Of a stretch of 64,000 nt of DNA, positions 31,130-42,149 are shown one piece after another. Location: positions 5,952,001-6,016,000 of the forward strand of contig NC_063012.1 of NCBI RefSeq assembly GCF_020509005.1, written 5' to 3'. Under the pieces are notes generated by a model. That model worked only from the letters and a program-made list of their open reading frames with translations, searched no databases and had not been told where the DNA came from. Each line of letters starts with the position of its first letter. Positions within the stretch are counted from its first letter, which is position 1. Source of the DNA: Fulvia fulva. Lineage: Eukaryota > Ascomycota > Dothideomycetes > Mycosphaerellales > Mycosphaerellaceae. The position numbers and the translations under genes were made by a program.

Positions 31130-33060
31130 CTTAAGGACGTAAAGAGGATATCGTAAATAGGCTCCTCGACGAGAATAACTAGTACCGTAAGTAGTATAGG
31201 AAGGTGTTCGACTAACTTAAGGCGATTAAGGAAGAGGAGGTCGAGATAGAGCTAAATTTAGCTAACCTATATAGGGCGGAGTTTATTAAGGATAAGATAG
31301 AAGATAAGGGTACTAAGGTACCGAGGAAGAGGAGGGTTACTATCGATAACTTCTAGGAAGCCTTCGACTCGTTAAACGGGTTAAATATAGACAAGTTTAA
31401 GAAGACGGTTAATAACTATCCCTAGTAGATCTATAAGGTCCTCTATAATATCGAGTCCGATTACCGACGTACGTATAAACTTAATACTACGCTCGATATA
31501 GCTAACCGTATTAACCTCCGTAAGGCGTAAGATACTAAGGACTAGATAGACCGACTTAAGGATATAATCGATACGGAATAGGCGACTAGATAGTCCCTAG
31601 AAGAGGAGGTTACGCGACTAAAGGAGGAGCTTGCTAAGCGCGATAATACTATCGTTATCGACCTAGACGAGCTTACGAGGGCCTAAGATATAAAGAAGGT
31701 ATATCGTACGTAGTATAAAGTAGCGGAGAATAAGCTAGTAGAGACCGAGACTAAGCTCGTAGTAGCCGAGAAGCGTATTACGGAGCTTAAGAAGTAAGAG
31801 ATAGACCGTAGCCAGTCTAAGGAAAAGTAAGACCTACTACCTTAGCGAACCGAGTCTAAAGAGTTACTAGAGTATCGGCAAAATAGAGGTAAACCTAATA
31901 AGAAGAAGTCGGACCCGGATTTATCGGACTTATTAGACGACGAGGACGACGGTAATAAGGGCCGTAAGAATAGCCGTAAGGACGGTAGTTATAAGGGTAG
32001 AAAGAATCGCCCGAGTACCGACTTAGATAGTAACCCTATCTCCGTATACACGACTTACGACGCCGATATAACTACTAGCATTAAGTCCTCTAACGAGCTA
32101 AAGGCCCCTATTAAGTTCAATCTAAAGAGCGACGATATTAAGTTCTAAGAGTAGTAGCGTACTACTAAAGCTAAGCTCTAAGCCTCGAAGTACCGTACTA
32201 TAAAGGACTCCCTTTAGAACGTCTAGAGCTAGTTAAAGAACGGTATATAGACCTATATCGACTTAAAGATCCCTAGTCTTACTAAGTCTACGGAAGGCAC
32301 GACTACTTAGTACGCTTCTATAGATAAGATAATAGAAGATCTAGCCCGGCGCTACGGTACCTATAATGCCTATACTAATGCTATAACTAAGCTTAATAGT
32401 CTAAAGTAGGGTGATAAGGAGAAGTTTAGTAACTTCTACCTATCCTTCTATAAGAACGCCGATATTGTTAACCTTAATAACGGCGCGAAGGAAAAGAAAC
32501 TCGAGAAGGACTTCCTACTCCGTAAGTTAAACTCGCGCTACGACAACCGTATTATAAACGAGGACACGGTCAATATGACCCTTAAGCAAGTTGTGTCTAC
32601 GCTATATAACTACGAGGACAAGTTTAAGGCGTTCGATCTTAAGTATAGTAAGACCGGTAATAGTAATAAGACCTAAGGTAATAAGAAGACTACTAAGGGC
32701 AACGACGATAAGAAGGATATAGCTTCGGGTAGTAGCAATAATAACACTAACCCGAACGCTAAGACTAAGTAGGCTAATCGACCTTAGGCATTTTAGTATA
32801 TCTAACCTTTAGATACTACTTACGCCTAGGAATATATCGATTAGAATCGGTACTTAAAATACGAATAAGAAGGTTACCGCCGTATCGATACCAATTAGTA
32901 CCCCCTTCGAGATGTCGCCCGCCGCCTATTTACGCTAGGCTATAACCTAAGTAATAACCGCCGTAACGGTAGTAATAGTAGTAACGCTAATAATACCGGC
33001 GGCGTAGGAAACGCCTAGTCTACTCCGTAAGCGTAATACGTAGTAGACCGTACGAGTTAG
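31130..33060 (+). pseudogene. Gypsy-2 gag with long coiled-coil N-terminus (RIP-inactivated)
   Basis: One plus frame gives a long, highly charged coiled-coil region (for example LEEEVTRLKEELAKRDNT near 31,600), then an acidic/basic linker (SDPDLSDLLDDEDDGNKGRK near 31,905). A capsid-like region follows (KFSNFYLSFYKNAD near 32,425; LEKDFLLRKLNSRYDNRI near 32,500), then an Asn/Gly/Ser-rich tail. Stops are almost all TAG/TAA at former Trp/Gln codons. The order and length fit fungal Ty3/Gypsy gag. A zinc knuckle is not clear. Confidence 0.75.
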
Positions 33061-33140
33061 AGTTACGAGAAAACGAGAAAAAGTATAAACATAAATATAG
33101 GCCTCCTAAGGGAGGTAAGGTTTTAAGTATATTAGTATAC

Positions 33141-33783
33141 TTAGAGTGTAGGGTATAGTAGACGCCCTTAGCTAGCGGGACAACCTAAGGAATAGTTAGC
33201 TACGAAATCCGCGGTTAAGTACCCCCCGAAGCTTATCTACTACCGCCTTACGAGGGTATAGAGTAGTATAGTAACCTAACTACAAAGCGAACATATTAGC
33301 CTCTAGGGGTACCTATTATAGAGGAAGGTTCTAGGATATACAAATACTAGCTACCCCTACGGCTATTACTCCTAGAACGTACGGTACGTACTCCTTGTCT
33401 ATCCGAGGTAGTCGCTAGGAAGGGGGGAGTAGATAGTAAAGGCGAGGAACCGGACGATTAGGGCACTTCTTAATAACGTTAAGGACCTACGGCGTATTAC
33501 GAACTAGATACTAGAGAAGGGCTAGCTAGAATAGTACCGCCTAGTAGGAGTAGTATAGGAAGAGAGGATACGACGTAGCGCGACGAGACCGGCTAGGAGC
33601 GGGGGCTAACGGGGTAGTAATATAGACTACGTACGTTTAGAGGGAAAGCTAATCTAGATAAAGAGTAGTCGGGGGCGGGAAGGGTTTTTACCTATTCGGG
33701 TTTCCCTTTATATATAATAATAGATATATACCTATATAGGCCGGGTTAGGGCCTAGAATAGGGGAATAACAAATCTATCTATC
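33141..33783 (+). mobile_element. LINE-B 3' fragment (5'-truncated insertion) in Gypsy-2
   Basis: 643 bp matching the 3' end of LINE-B (reverse copy at 51,522-52,160). It ends ATAACAAATCTATCTATC. A 13 bp target duplication, TATATTAGTATAC, flanks it (33,128-33,140; 33,784-33,796). It is typical of incomplete target-primed reverse transcription and is RIP-mutated. Confidence 0.88.
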
Positions 33784-33872
33784 TATATTAGTATACTCCC
33801 TACTAGCTATAAACTACTCTATAGATAAACATAATCCGGTAATAGCTTCTTATCTAGTTATACTATATATAG

Positions 33873-34294
33873 ATAGATAGATATTTCATTAAGCTGTTGT
33901 AGTGCCCTTTGGCCTATATAGCTATGCTATCTTGTTTTTGTATATATAGAGGGGAAACCGTGTTAGTGAAAACCCCTCCTCCTTCCCGCCTGTCTTTTCC
34001 TCCTCGTTGTCGTCTTAAATTTCCCTTGTTAGGGGTACGCTAGTGTCATGGGCCTGCCCTGATGACTACCCTATCTGCAACCCCCCTCGCTTCCGCCTCT
34101 TGTCTATCCACTCCTCCGTCTCGCTCGCGAGGCTAAACTGCTGGAGGTATCCCTGCTGTAATATCTACCGAGAGATTCGGCGAATGTTGCCTTTGTCCCT
34201 AATAATTGACTTATAGTCTCTCCTTCCCGCTTAGTACCTCCAATTTCCCCTACCTCTCGCCCACTACGGGCATCGTAGTAGCATATGTTCTGGG
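33873..34294 (-). mobile_element. LINE-A 3' fragment, minus orientation, weakly mutated, in Gypsy-2
   Basis: 422 bp, the reverse complement of about 23,420-23,840 of LINE-A, including its tail, with few changes. It is flanked by the 15 bp duplication TTATACTATATATAG (33,858-33,872; 34,295-34,309). The truncated 5' end and long duplication are LINE hallmarks. Many CpA/TpG remain, so it escaped most RIP and is young compared with its host element. Confidence 0.9.
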
Positions 34295-34319
34295 TTATAC
34301 TATATATAGTAAATAGAAA

Positions 34320-37300
34320 GATCCCTACTTAAACCCTTTATAATAATAGTACTAACTCTACGTACTTTAATATCGACTTTACGTAGAAGAATAACCTTAA
34401 TATAATATAGCTACCTAATCCGTTAGGGCTAATATTAGTAGATAGCCGACCTACTAGTAACCTTATTACTTATAGAACAACGGTATAGATTCAGATCGGT
34501 AACTACGTAGAGACTAGGTCTAGCTACTACGTATTACTAGAATACGATATAGTCCTCGGCCGTCCCTAGTATAACGAGCATTAATCTACGTTCTACTATA
34601 CGTTAGGAACTATAACCCTATTCTTACTATATTGTCGATAGAACTATATACTTAGAACTAAACTAGTATATATATAGTCTATTAACGATAAGGGTATTAT
34701 ACTAAGAGGCGTTCTTTAGACCGAGATACTAGTACTAGAGAGTTCGCGACCTTAAGCTCTATCTAATTACGCTAAACCCTACGTAGAGAATAAAGACGAA
34801 CCTATAGTAGTATAGGAGACGTATACGACGAAGGTAGTAATACGACATACCGTCGATACCTACGATAAACCGGAACCGTCTTACTACGTCCGCTAGCTAC
34901 TACCCGCCGATAGGGTTAAAACACTTAAGCGCCTAGCGCGTCGAACGAAGAAAGAACTAAAGGTCGAGACTAAGCCGGAGATCGATATCAAGCCTATTAA
35001 TATAGAAGTACTTCGGCGTATAAGCCGGAGGAAGGGCTATAAAGTATATATAATATAGATGTTTAACCCGAAAGAAAATCCTAATAAGTAAGTCGCGCGA
35101 GACCCGCTATCCGCGTATATACTAAAGGCATTCGGTATAAGAGCGAAGCTAGTACTAGGAGGTAACGTAGCGATATTAGTAGATACTAATACTTAAGAAA
35201 ATATAGATAGATAGGAGGAGCCCCGGGGTGACTATACCTAGCGGTAACTTAACGCCTCTACTATATTAGCTAACGACTATTAACGTTTTATAAACGGCAA
35301 GGACAAAGACTAGGATCCTATCCCTTTGTTACTAGTAGAGTTTAGGGAAATGGCTAGGCTATTTAGCTATAAGGAAGTAGATAAGGTCCTACCGCGACGG
35401 CCTAGCGTAGACTATAAGATTAAGCTAAAGAATAGTTAGACACCGCTATTTCGAAAACTATACTCCTTCTCTATACGAGAGAACGAGGTGATTAAGAAGT
35501 AGATCGACGACTAACTTAAGAAAGGTTTTATTTAGAGAAGCGTGTTACTAGTAGTAGTACCTATTCTAATAGTCAAAAAGCCGGGTAGAGAGCTACGAGT
35601 ATACGTAGACTATAGAGCTCTAAACGCGCTTACGACGAAGAGTCGCTACCCGATTCCACTATTTTAAGAGACCTTAGATCGTATTACTAGCGCGTAATAG
35701 TTCACTAAACTAGATGTTATCGCTACGTTTAATCGTATCCGTATTATAGTAGAAGACGAGTAGAAAACGGCCTTTACTACTAGATATAGGCAGTTTAAGT
35801 ACGTATTTATGCCTTTTAGACTATATAATATACTAGGAACGTTTTAGTCATTTATAAACGACACCCTAAGGGAGTTTCTAGATGACTTCGTGTTATATTA
35901 CTATAATGACGTACTTGTCTTTAGTAAGACAAGAGAAGAGTATGTCTAATATATCCTAAAGGTTCTACGAAAGCTAGATACCGCCGGGCTCTAGTTAGAT
36001 ATTAATAAATGCGAGTTCTTTAGACACGAGATTACTTATCTAGGTGTTATTATCATAAATAAGGGCATTAAGATAGACCTAGCTAAGATTAAATACGTTA
36101 AGAATTGGCCTATACCTACGAATATTACCGATATCTTATTGTTTATAGGGTTTACTAACTTCTACCGTAGGTGTATTAAGGATTTCAGTAAGATCTACTT
36201 ACCTATAACAAAGCTTACGAGGAAGAATATCCTATAGGACTAGTCTCTAGTATATTAATAGGCGTTCGAGGCATTAAAGTAAGTATTTATCGATACGCCT
36301 ACCTTAAAACACTTCTACCTAGGGCGAGAGACTATTCTAGAAATAGATGCCTTAGATTACGTAATAGTAGTAGTACTCTTATAACGTAACGAGCGAGGAG
36401 TATTATATCCTATCGCTTATATATCTAAGAAGATAGATCCCTAGTAATATAACTACGATATCTACGATAAGGAGCTCCTAGCTATTATATAAGCTTTCGA
36501 GGAATAGCGACTAGAGCTAACTATTAATAAATACGGTACCGACGATTATAAGAATCTACTAGACCCGGAATCTAAGGACAAGCCGACGCTTATATACTCC
36601 GATTATAAGAACCTCGAATAGTTTATAAGTACGAAGTAATTGAACTATAGACAAGCTCGCTAGGCCGAGTTTCTCTCGTAGTTCTTCTTTAAGATCGTCT
36701 ATAGGCTAGGAGTTCAAGGTACTAAGCTAGATAGCTTAAGCCGACGTTTATAGGACTTACCGAAGCCTAGAGACCTAGATGACCTACGAAACTAATAGTA
36801 GTATTAGGCATTACTAGGCCTAGATCGTATTCTAACCCTATTATCTACTAGAGTATTATCGGTATATAATAATGACGTTATAACCCTACTTACGACCGCT
36901 ATTCAAGGACTCTATACGTAACTAGAGGCTAAGGAAGCCGTTTAATAGCTAGAACGAGATGATCTATATACCTTACTAAGGAAGTACTATATCGATAACC
37001 GTTATATAGTCCTAGTCGGAGGTATAATATATATTAAGAATATATATAGTAGTTATAGCCTATTCGTTCCTCCGGAGTTAGAAGACAATCTAGATAAAGG
37101 TGAAATCCCGGTACGTACTCGTATCGTATAGGCTTTCTATAACTATATAGTAGCTAGTTACTTAGGGGACGAGAAGACGTATAAATTAGTAGCTCGTAAC
37201 TATACCTAGCTAGGCATCGTACGATTTATTAAGAGCTATATACGTACCTACCGCGCTTACCGTACGAATAAGAACACTAACATCTAGTACCTAGGGCTAT

Positions 37301-38490
37301 TAAGACCGCTACTAGTACTATTTAGCGCTTAGGAGGATATCTCTATTAACTTCGTAGTTAAACTACCGAAGGGTATAAGCGTAGTCGACGAACAAACGTA
37401 TAAGAACATTATAACCGTTATATACCGCTTAACTAAGGAGCGATATATTATTCCTATTACCTCGATAATAGTAGAGCATTACGTACTAGTATTCCTTAAG
37501 TACGTATTTAGTAGATATAGGCTCCCGAAGTCTATTATCTCGGATCGTAGTACGTAATAGGTTTCCGTATTCTAGCGTAGGATATACGCGCTACTTAGTA
37601 TTAGTCGAAAGCTATCTTCGTCGTTCTACCTAGAAATAGATAGACAGTCGGAGAACACGAATAAAGTAATAGAATAATACCTACGTATCTTTATTAACTA
37701 TACCTAGGACGACTAGCTAGATTAGACTCTATTAGCTAAGTTTATAGTAGATAATATAGTGTCTATAATAATAGGCGTCTTACCGTTCTATACTAATACT
37801 AGGCGTAATCTAAGGTTCTCTAAGTTCGACTTAGACTTGCCTATACTACTAATACTATATAAATAGCGACTAGACGCCGAGTCCGCGGACAAGTTTACGG
37901 CTAAGATATAAGAGATACACTAATACTTACGATAGTAGATAGCCTTAATATAAGTAGTCTAAGCTAAGTACGTAAACTAGACGCGTATACCTATACTACG
38001 GTACGCCGAAGGCGACGAAGTATAGGTAAGCACTAAGAACTAGACGATAGAGAGACCTTCTCGTAAGATAGACGTAAAGTAGTCTAGACCGTACGTAATT
38101 AAAGGGGTACAACCGGGTAATACTTATAAAGTAGAGCTCCTATCTACTTTAAATATCGATAATCGCTTCTACTTATACCTTCTTATACTAGTTTATCCGC
38201 CGGTTATAGGATAGATATAACCCGTACTACTACCGATCCGAATTGTTAACGACTAATAATACGAAGCTAATCCCGCCGAACCCGATTAATAGGAAGTAAA
38301 GCAAATTCTAGACTATAAGAAGAGATAGCCGCGAGGACTAATACCGGTAGGAGGTAAATAGCTATATTAGGAATACTTAGTAAAATATATTGGATATAAT
38401 AAGCTATCCTATAAAGCTACGAACTAGGTTATTAAGACCGCCGCCGCCTCCGTAGCCGACTTTTACTATAACTACCCGAGAGCGACTAAG
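34320..38490 (+). pseudogene. Gypsy-2 pol: protease, RT, RNase H, integrase, chromodomain (RIP-inactivated)
   Basis: The protease region shows EYDIVLGRP (about 34,540). Reverse transcriptase has [20 protein letters not shown] (about 35,583-35,640), FTKLDVIATFNRIRI (about 35,700) and [14 protein letters not shown] (about 35,890), where YxDD has become YYND. RNase H follows near 36,330-36,620. The integrase core shows TVIYRLTKERY near 37,410 and FLKYVFSRYRLPKSIISDR near 37,495. An integrase C-terminal region follows, then EYLVKYIGYNKLSYKATN near 38,370, a chromodomain with Trp changed to Tyr. Dozens of stops make it inactive. Confidence 0.86.
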
Positions 38491-38746
38491 CTACCTAGTC
38501 TTTAACTATCTATAGACTAGATACCGAATAAGAATACTATAGGTATACGTATAGTACGCTAACTAGTATAAGTAGTAATGACTCTAATACCGGTAGAACG
38601 AGGCCTCCGGGCTTATAAGAAAGAGAGCGATACGTATAGTCTAATAGATAATAAGGTGTTTACGAAGGTAATAGGAGATATAATAGATACGAAAGATATA
38701 AGAGGAGAGGAGATTGCTCCAGAGCGTACTCTAAGAGGGGGGGTAG

Positions 38747-38931
38747 TATTACCGTACCGGCTTATATTTACTTAAACCCGCGGGTACGTACCTAGACCTC
38801 GCGCCCGCTAACTAGTCTAACTAGCGGCTTAGCGCCCGTATATAACTCTCGCGCCCTCCGCGCCTCCCTTAGATAGAACATCTATTCGACTTATACCTTA
38901 CCCGACTACGTACTTATACCTACTTATAATA
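38747..38931 (+). repeat. Gypsy-2 3' LTR
   Basis: 185 bp, pairing with 30,643-30,827. RIP has changed its terminal TG to TA and CA to TA. Confidence 0.9.
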
Positions 38932-39298
38932 GGAGAGGAGAGACTATAAGTTAATTATTAGGGACAAAGACAATATTTACTAAATCTCTCGGTAGATATT
39001 ATAGTAGTAATACCTCTAGTAGTTTAGCCTAGCTAGTAAGACGGAGGAGTAGATAGATAAGAGGCGGAAGTTAGAGGGGTTATAGATAGGGTAGTTATTA
39101 GGGTAGGCCTATAACACTAGCGTACCCTTAATAAGGGAAATCTAAGACGAGAACGAGGGGGAAAAGATAGGCGGGAAGGAGGAGGGGTTTTTACTAATAC
39201 GGTTTCCCCTCTATATATACAAAAATAAGATAGTATAGCTATATAGGCTAAAGGGCACTATAATAGCTTAATAAAATATCTATCTATCTATATAACTA
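38932..39298 (+). mobile_element. LINE-A 3' fragment, RIP-mutated
   Basis: It matches LINE-A from about 23,490 through its 3' UTR and (ATCT)n tail, with CpA-to-TpA changes at most sites. It abuts the Gypsy-2 3' LTR without a visible target duplication, so its 5' end may have been lost through the Gypsy-2 insertion or recombination. Confidence 0.85.
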
Positions 39299-39320
39299 AG
39301 GGCTTACTAGTATTTACTAT

Positions 39321-40930
39321 TAGTCGACGACGAGACTTACCTATACGTAGTATTAGCTACGAACCTCTCATCTTACTATAAGAGAGCTAAGTATTCTTAC
39401 GCTAGAGCGTCGTAGGCCAAAGCCGCGGCGAATAGAGGACTACTAGTAAAACGGGTATAAAAACTATCCGACGAGCGTGTACTCGTATCGGGAGCGAGTC
39501 CCTCTTCTTTCTACGTATAAGAAGGGCGCGGAACCGTAGCCTATATACTCGATAGGACACCTCTAGTATAAGTATAGAATTTTTACCTCCGGAGACCGTA
39601 AACCGAGCGGGCTAAGCGACGAATATTAGACGAGCGGACTATAGATTAATAACTAAGCGGACTATACGACGGCGTCGAGCGGACTACAAAACAATCTAGT
39701 ATTTACTAGCGGGTAATATAGAGGGTAGGTAGACGCGCGACGAAGCCTATAAGGGCCTATTAAGTACCCGGTATAGGAACGAGGGTTTTACCTAAGGTAC
39801 TACCTATCCCGCTATATAACGTACCTAGTCTAATATAGTAGATTACGACGAGAAAAAGACGATAGCCTAAGCAAGGAAAAGACGGCTATTAGGACGGGGA
39901 AAAGACGTATAATATAAGTAGATTAGTTCTATAATCGGGGAGGATCGAGGGTAGGGTAATAAGGAACTTTATATTAGTTAGTAGGTAGAAACGTAAGGAG
40001 TACGCTACCCGGCGTAGTGTATACCCCGAGCAAACCTACGAGGTATAGATAGCCGCTTTCTAGAGATAGGCTACGGTAACGCGAAGGGCGTCAAAACCTA
40101 GGGCGTAGTATATACTAGTAGCGACGGCTAATACTATCTATATAGCCCGAGAGGATTGATACGTATATCGGTTAATAGAGAGCACTAAAGGGCTTAGGCC
40201 TATAGAGGTAGATATTAGCTTAAGGAGTAAATAGGGAGGGAGGGCGTAGAGGGAAGCTTTTGCTCCGGGCTAACCTCTCGAAACGAGGCTATACGGTAGT
40301 ACTAGATAAGTAGGAAAGCGCGGTTAAGACTTATTACCTTATCTCGTAGCTAGCTTACTAAATACAATTCCTTCCTTATTAGTCTAGACATATCGGGAGC
40401 CTTCGACTACGTGTTATACCCGCGGCTACTCTATATCCTAAGGTCGAAAGGACTCCCTAAGTAGCTTGTCAACTTCGTACGGTCCTACCTCTAAAGCCGT
40501 AGCACGTCGATCCTAGTCGGCTAGTATAGAAGCCTATTTTAAGTAGTCTATACTAAAATCCCGTAAGGCTTAACGCTAGTACCTATTCTGTTTCTCTTCT
40601 TTATAGCGACGCTACTCCTAGCCCTAGAATCCTAGAACACCGCTACGAGCGGCTTCGTAGACGACATAAACATCCTAGCGTAGTCTTCCTCGACTAAGAA
40701 GAACTATAGGCTACTAGAAGAGAAGCACAAGATCTACGAGGACTAGGCTAGGAGGTACGGGGCTCGGTTTACCCTAGAAAAGTATAATCTAATATACTTT
40801 ACGCGCCGGCTACGGTTCTATAATATATAAGCTTCTATCTAGATATAGGGGTATACGACTAACCTAGTAAATTAGCTTAGGATCCTCGGACTATAGGTAG
40901 ACCCGGCGCTACGGTAGAGGAAGTACGTAC
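39321..40930 (+). mobile_element. Chimeric LINE: LINE-A 5' module fused to LINE-B reverse transcriptase
   Basis: 39,321-40,378 is a RIP-mutated copy of the LINE-A 5' module, with a ~20 bp internal deletion. After CCTTCCTT it continues as LINE-B reverse transcriptase (LDISGAFDYVLYPRLLYILR at about 40,387; GFVDDINIL at about 40,650), not LINE-A. LINE-B has CTTCCTT at the equivalent point (63,874-63,880), giving seven bases of microhomology. The body is interrupted at 40,930 by the Mutator-like element and resumes at 51,457-51,521 (GGCAATATTACGGAAAGC). It is then cut by the tail of a reverse LINE-B. Confidence 0.87.
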
Positions 40931-41865
40931 CCTCGATACTTCCGTTCCCCCTAGATCGCCGCCTTCCCCCTAGTAATAACCGACGATATATAATATACGT
41001 AGTATAGCCTATTTACGCCTATATCGTATACTTAGTATTATTATCACTTCGCTATAAGGAGCATATTAGAATAAGGCTAAGAAAAGGTATTGTTACTACT
41101 ATCTACTTAGGGCCTATTAGCTTCTACTCTATAGCCCTATATCTACGCGCTATATATACTAGTTTATACTAATCAAGCTGTCGTTACTACTACTAGATAT
41201 AATAGGCCTATTGTTACTATTACTAATATTAATACTCACCTAGCTATTACTACGACTATTAGAAGTGCTATTACTAGACGATACTATAGTATAGAGGCCT
41301 TACCGGCTAAGTCGATAGATATACTATCCGTTACTACTATAACTACTATAATTAGTGTTATTATAGCGTAACCTATCGACGCTATTACTTAGCTAATATT
41401 ACTTACTATCGATAGTAGTTAGCCTATAATCTTACTCGCTCCTCCTTAGTATATAATCGCTACTACTTACGAGCCTCTATCTTAGCGAGTCGTTAGCGTA
41501 GCACATCGACCTTACTTAGCTACTTCGGCGGAGCTAGTTATAAGGACTCCTACCGAAGGTTATAGTACTCGTATCTAGTAGCGTAATAGGTAGGACTATA
41601 TACTCGATTGTCTCGTTAGTAAGGGTATTACTAAGTACGGCATTAGCTACCCTTATAGCTATAATTAGGTACTGTCTTCTTTAATTAAGTAAGTGATACT
41701 CTAGGCTTAAGAATAAAGGTAGTAGTCGTTACTATAGCCGGCTTCGCTCTCTTAATAGTAGCCTTATTCAAGTCGTCTAATTTACGAGTAGTAAGTACTC
41801 GCTTCGTCGAATATAACGTTATACTACCTACTATAGGCTTGCGGTTACTAAAGTAGATATTAGGC

Positions 41866-42049
41866 TGTTACGGGCAGCCCGCGACCCCCTACTATAGCTA
41901 CGTCGGCCCGGCTAAACCGCGGACCTTCCGTATCGGGTTAGCGCGGCTTAGCTTTACTTTATAACTTCGCCGCGCCTCGCGCTCCTCTTTCGTAGCTTCG
42001 TAGAATAATAACTATCTCTCCCGGACCCTATAGTACGCGCGCCCTTATA
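41866..42049 (+). repeat. Gypsy-3 5' LTR
   Basis: 184 bp, starting TGTTACGGGCAGCCCGCG and ending CGCCCTTATA. It pairs with 48,997-49,180 and with the reverse LTR at 56,073-56,256. Confidence 0.92.
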
Positions 42050-42149
42050 GTTTGTTATACTAGCCTACCTAGATTACGGATCTAGGTAAGGGACGCGTAA
42101 TAATAGGAACAGACTTATAGAACTAAAGAATACGCGACTACGAGCGTAT

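Larger units (their letters stand above)
30643..38931 (+). mobile_element. Gypsy-2: chromodomain Ty3/Gypsy LTR retrotransposon, plus orientation
   Basis: Two 185 bp LTRs (30,643-30,827; 38,747-38,931). The left begins TGTTACCGTACCGG and ends TATAACA; in the right copy these are TATTACC and TATAATA, single RIP changes. A purine tract (AAGAGGGGGGG, about 38,733-38,743) precedes the 3' LTR. Gag, protease, RT, RNase H, integrase and chromodomain remnants read plus. It contains two later insertions, LINE-B (33,141-33,783) and LINE-A (33,873-34,294); without them it is about 7.2 kb. No target duplication is visible: the left flank ends ATTAT, while the right flank is directly a LINE-A fragment. Confidence 0.88.
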
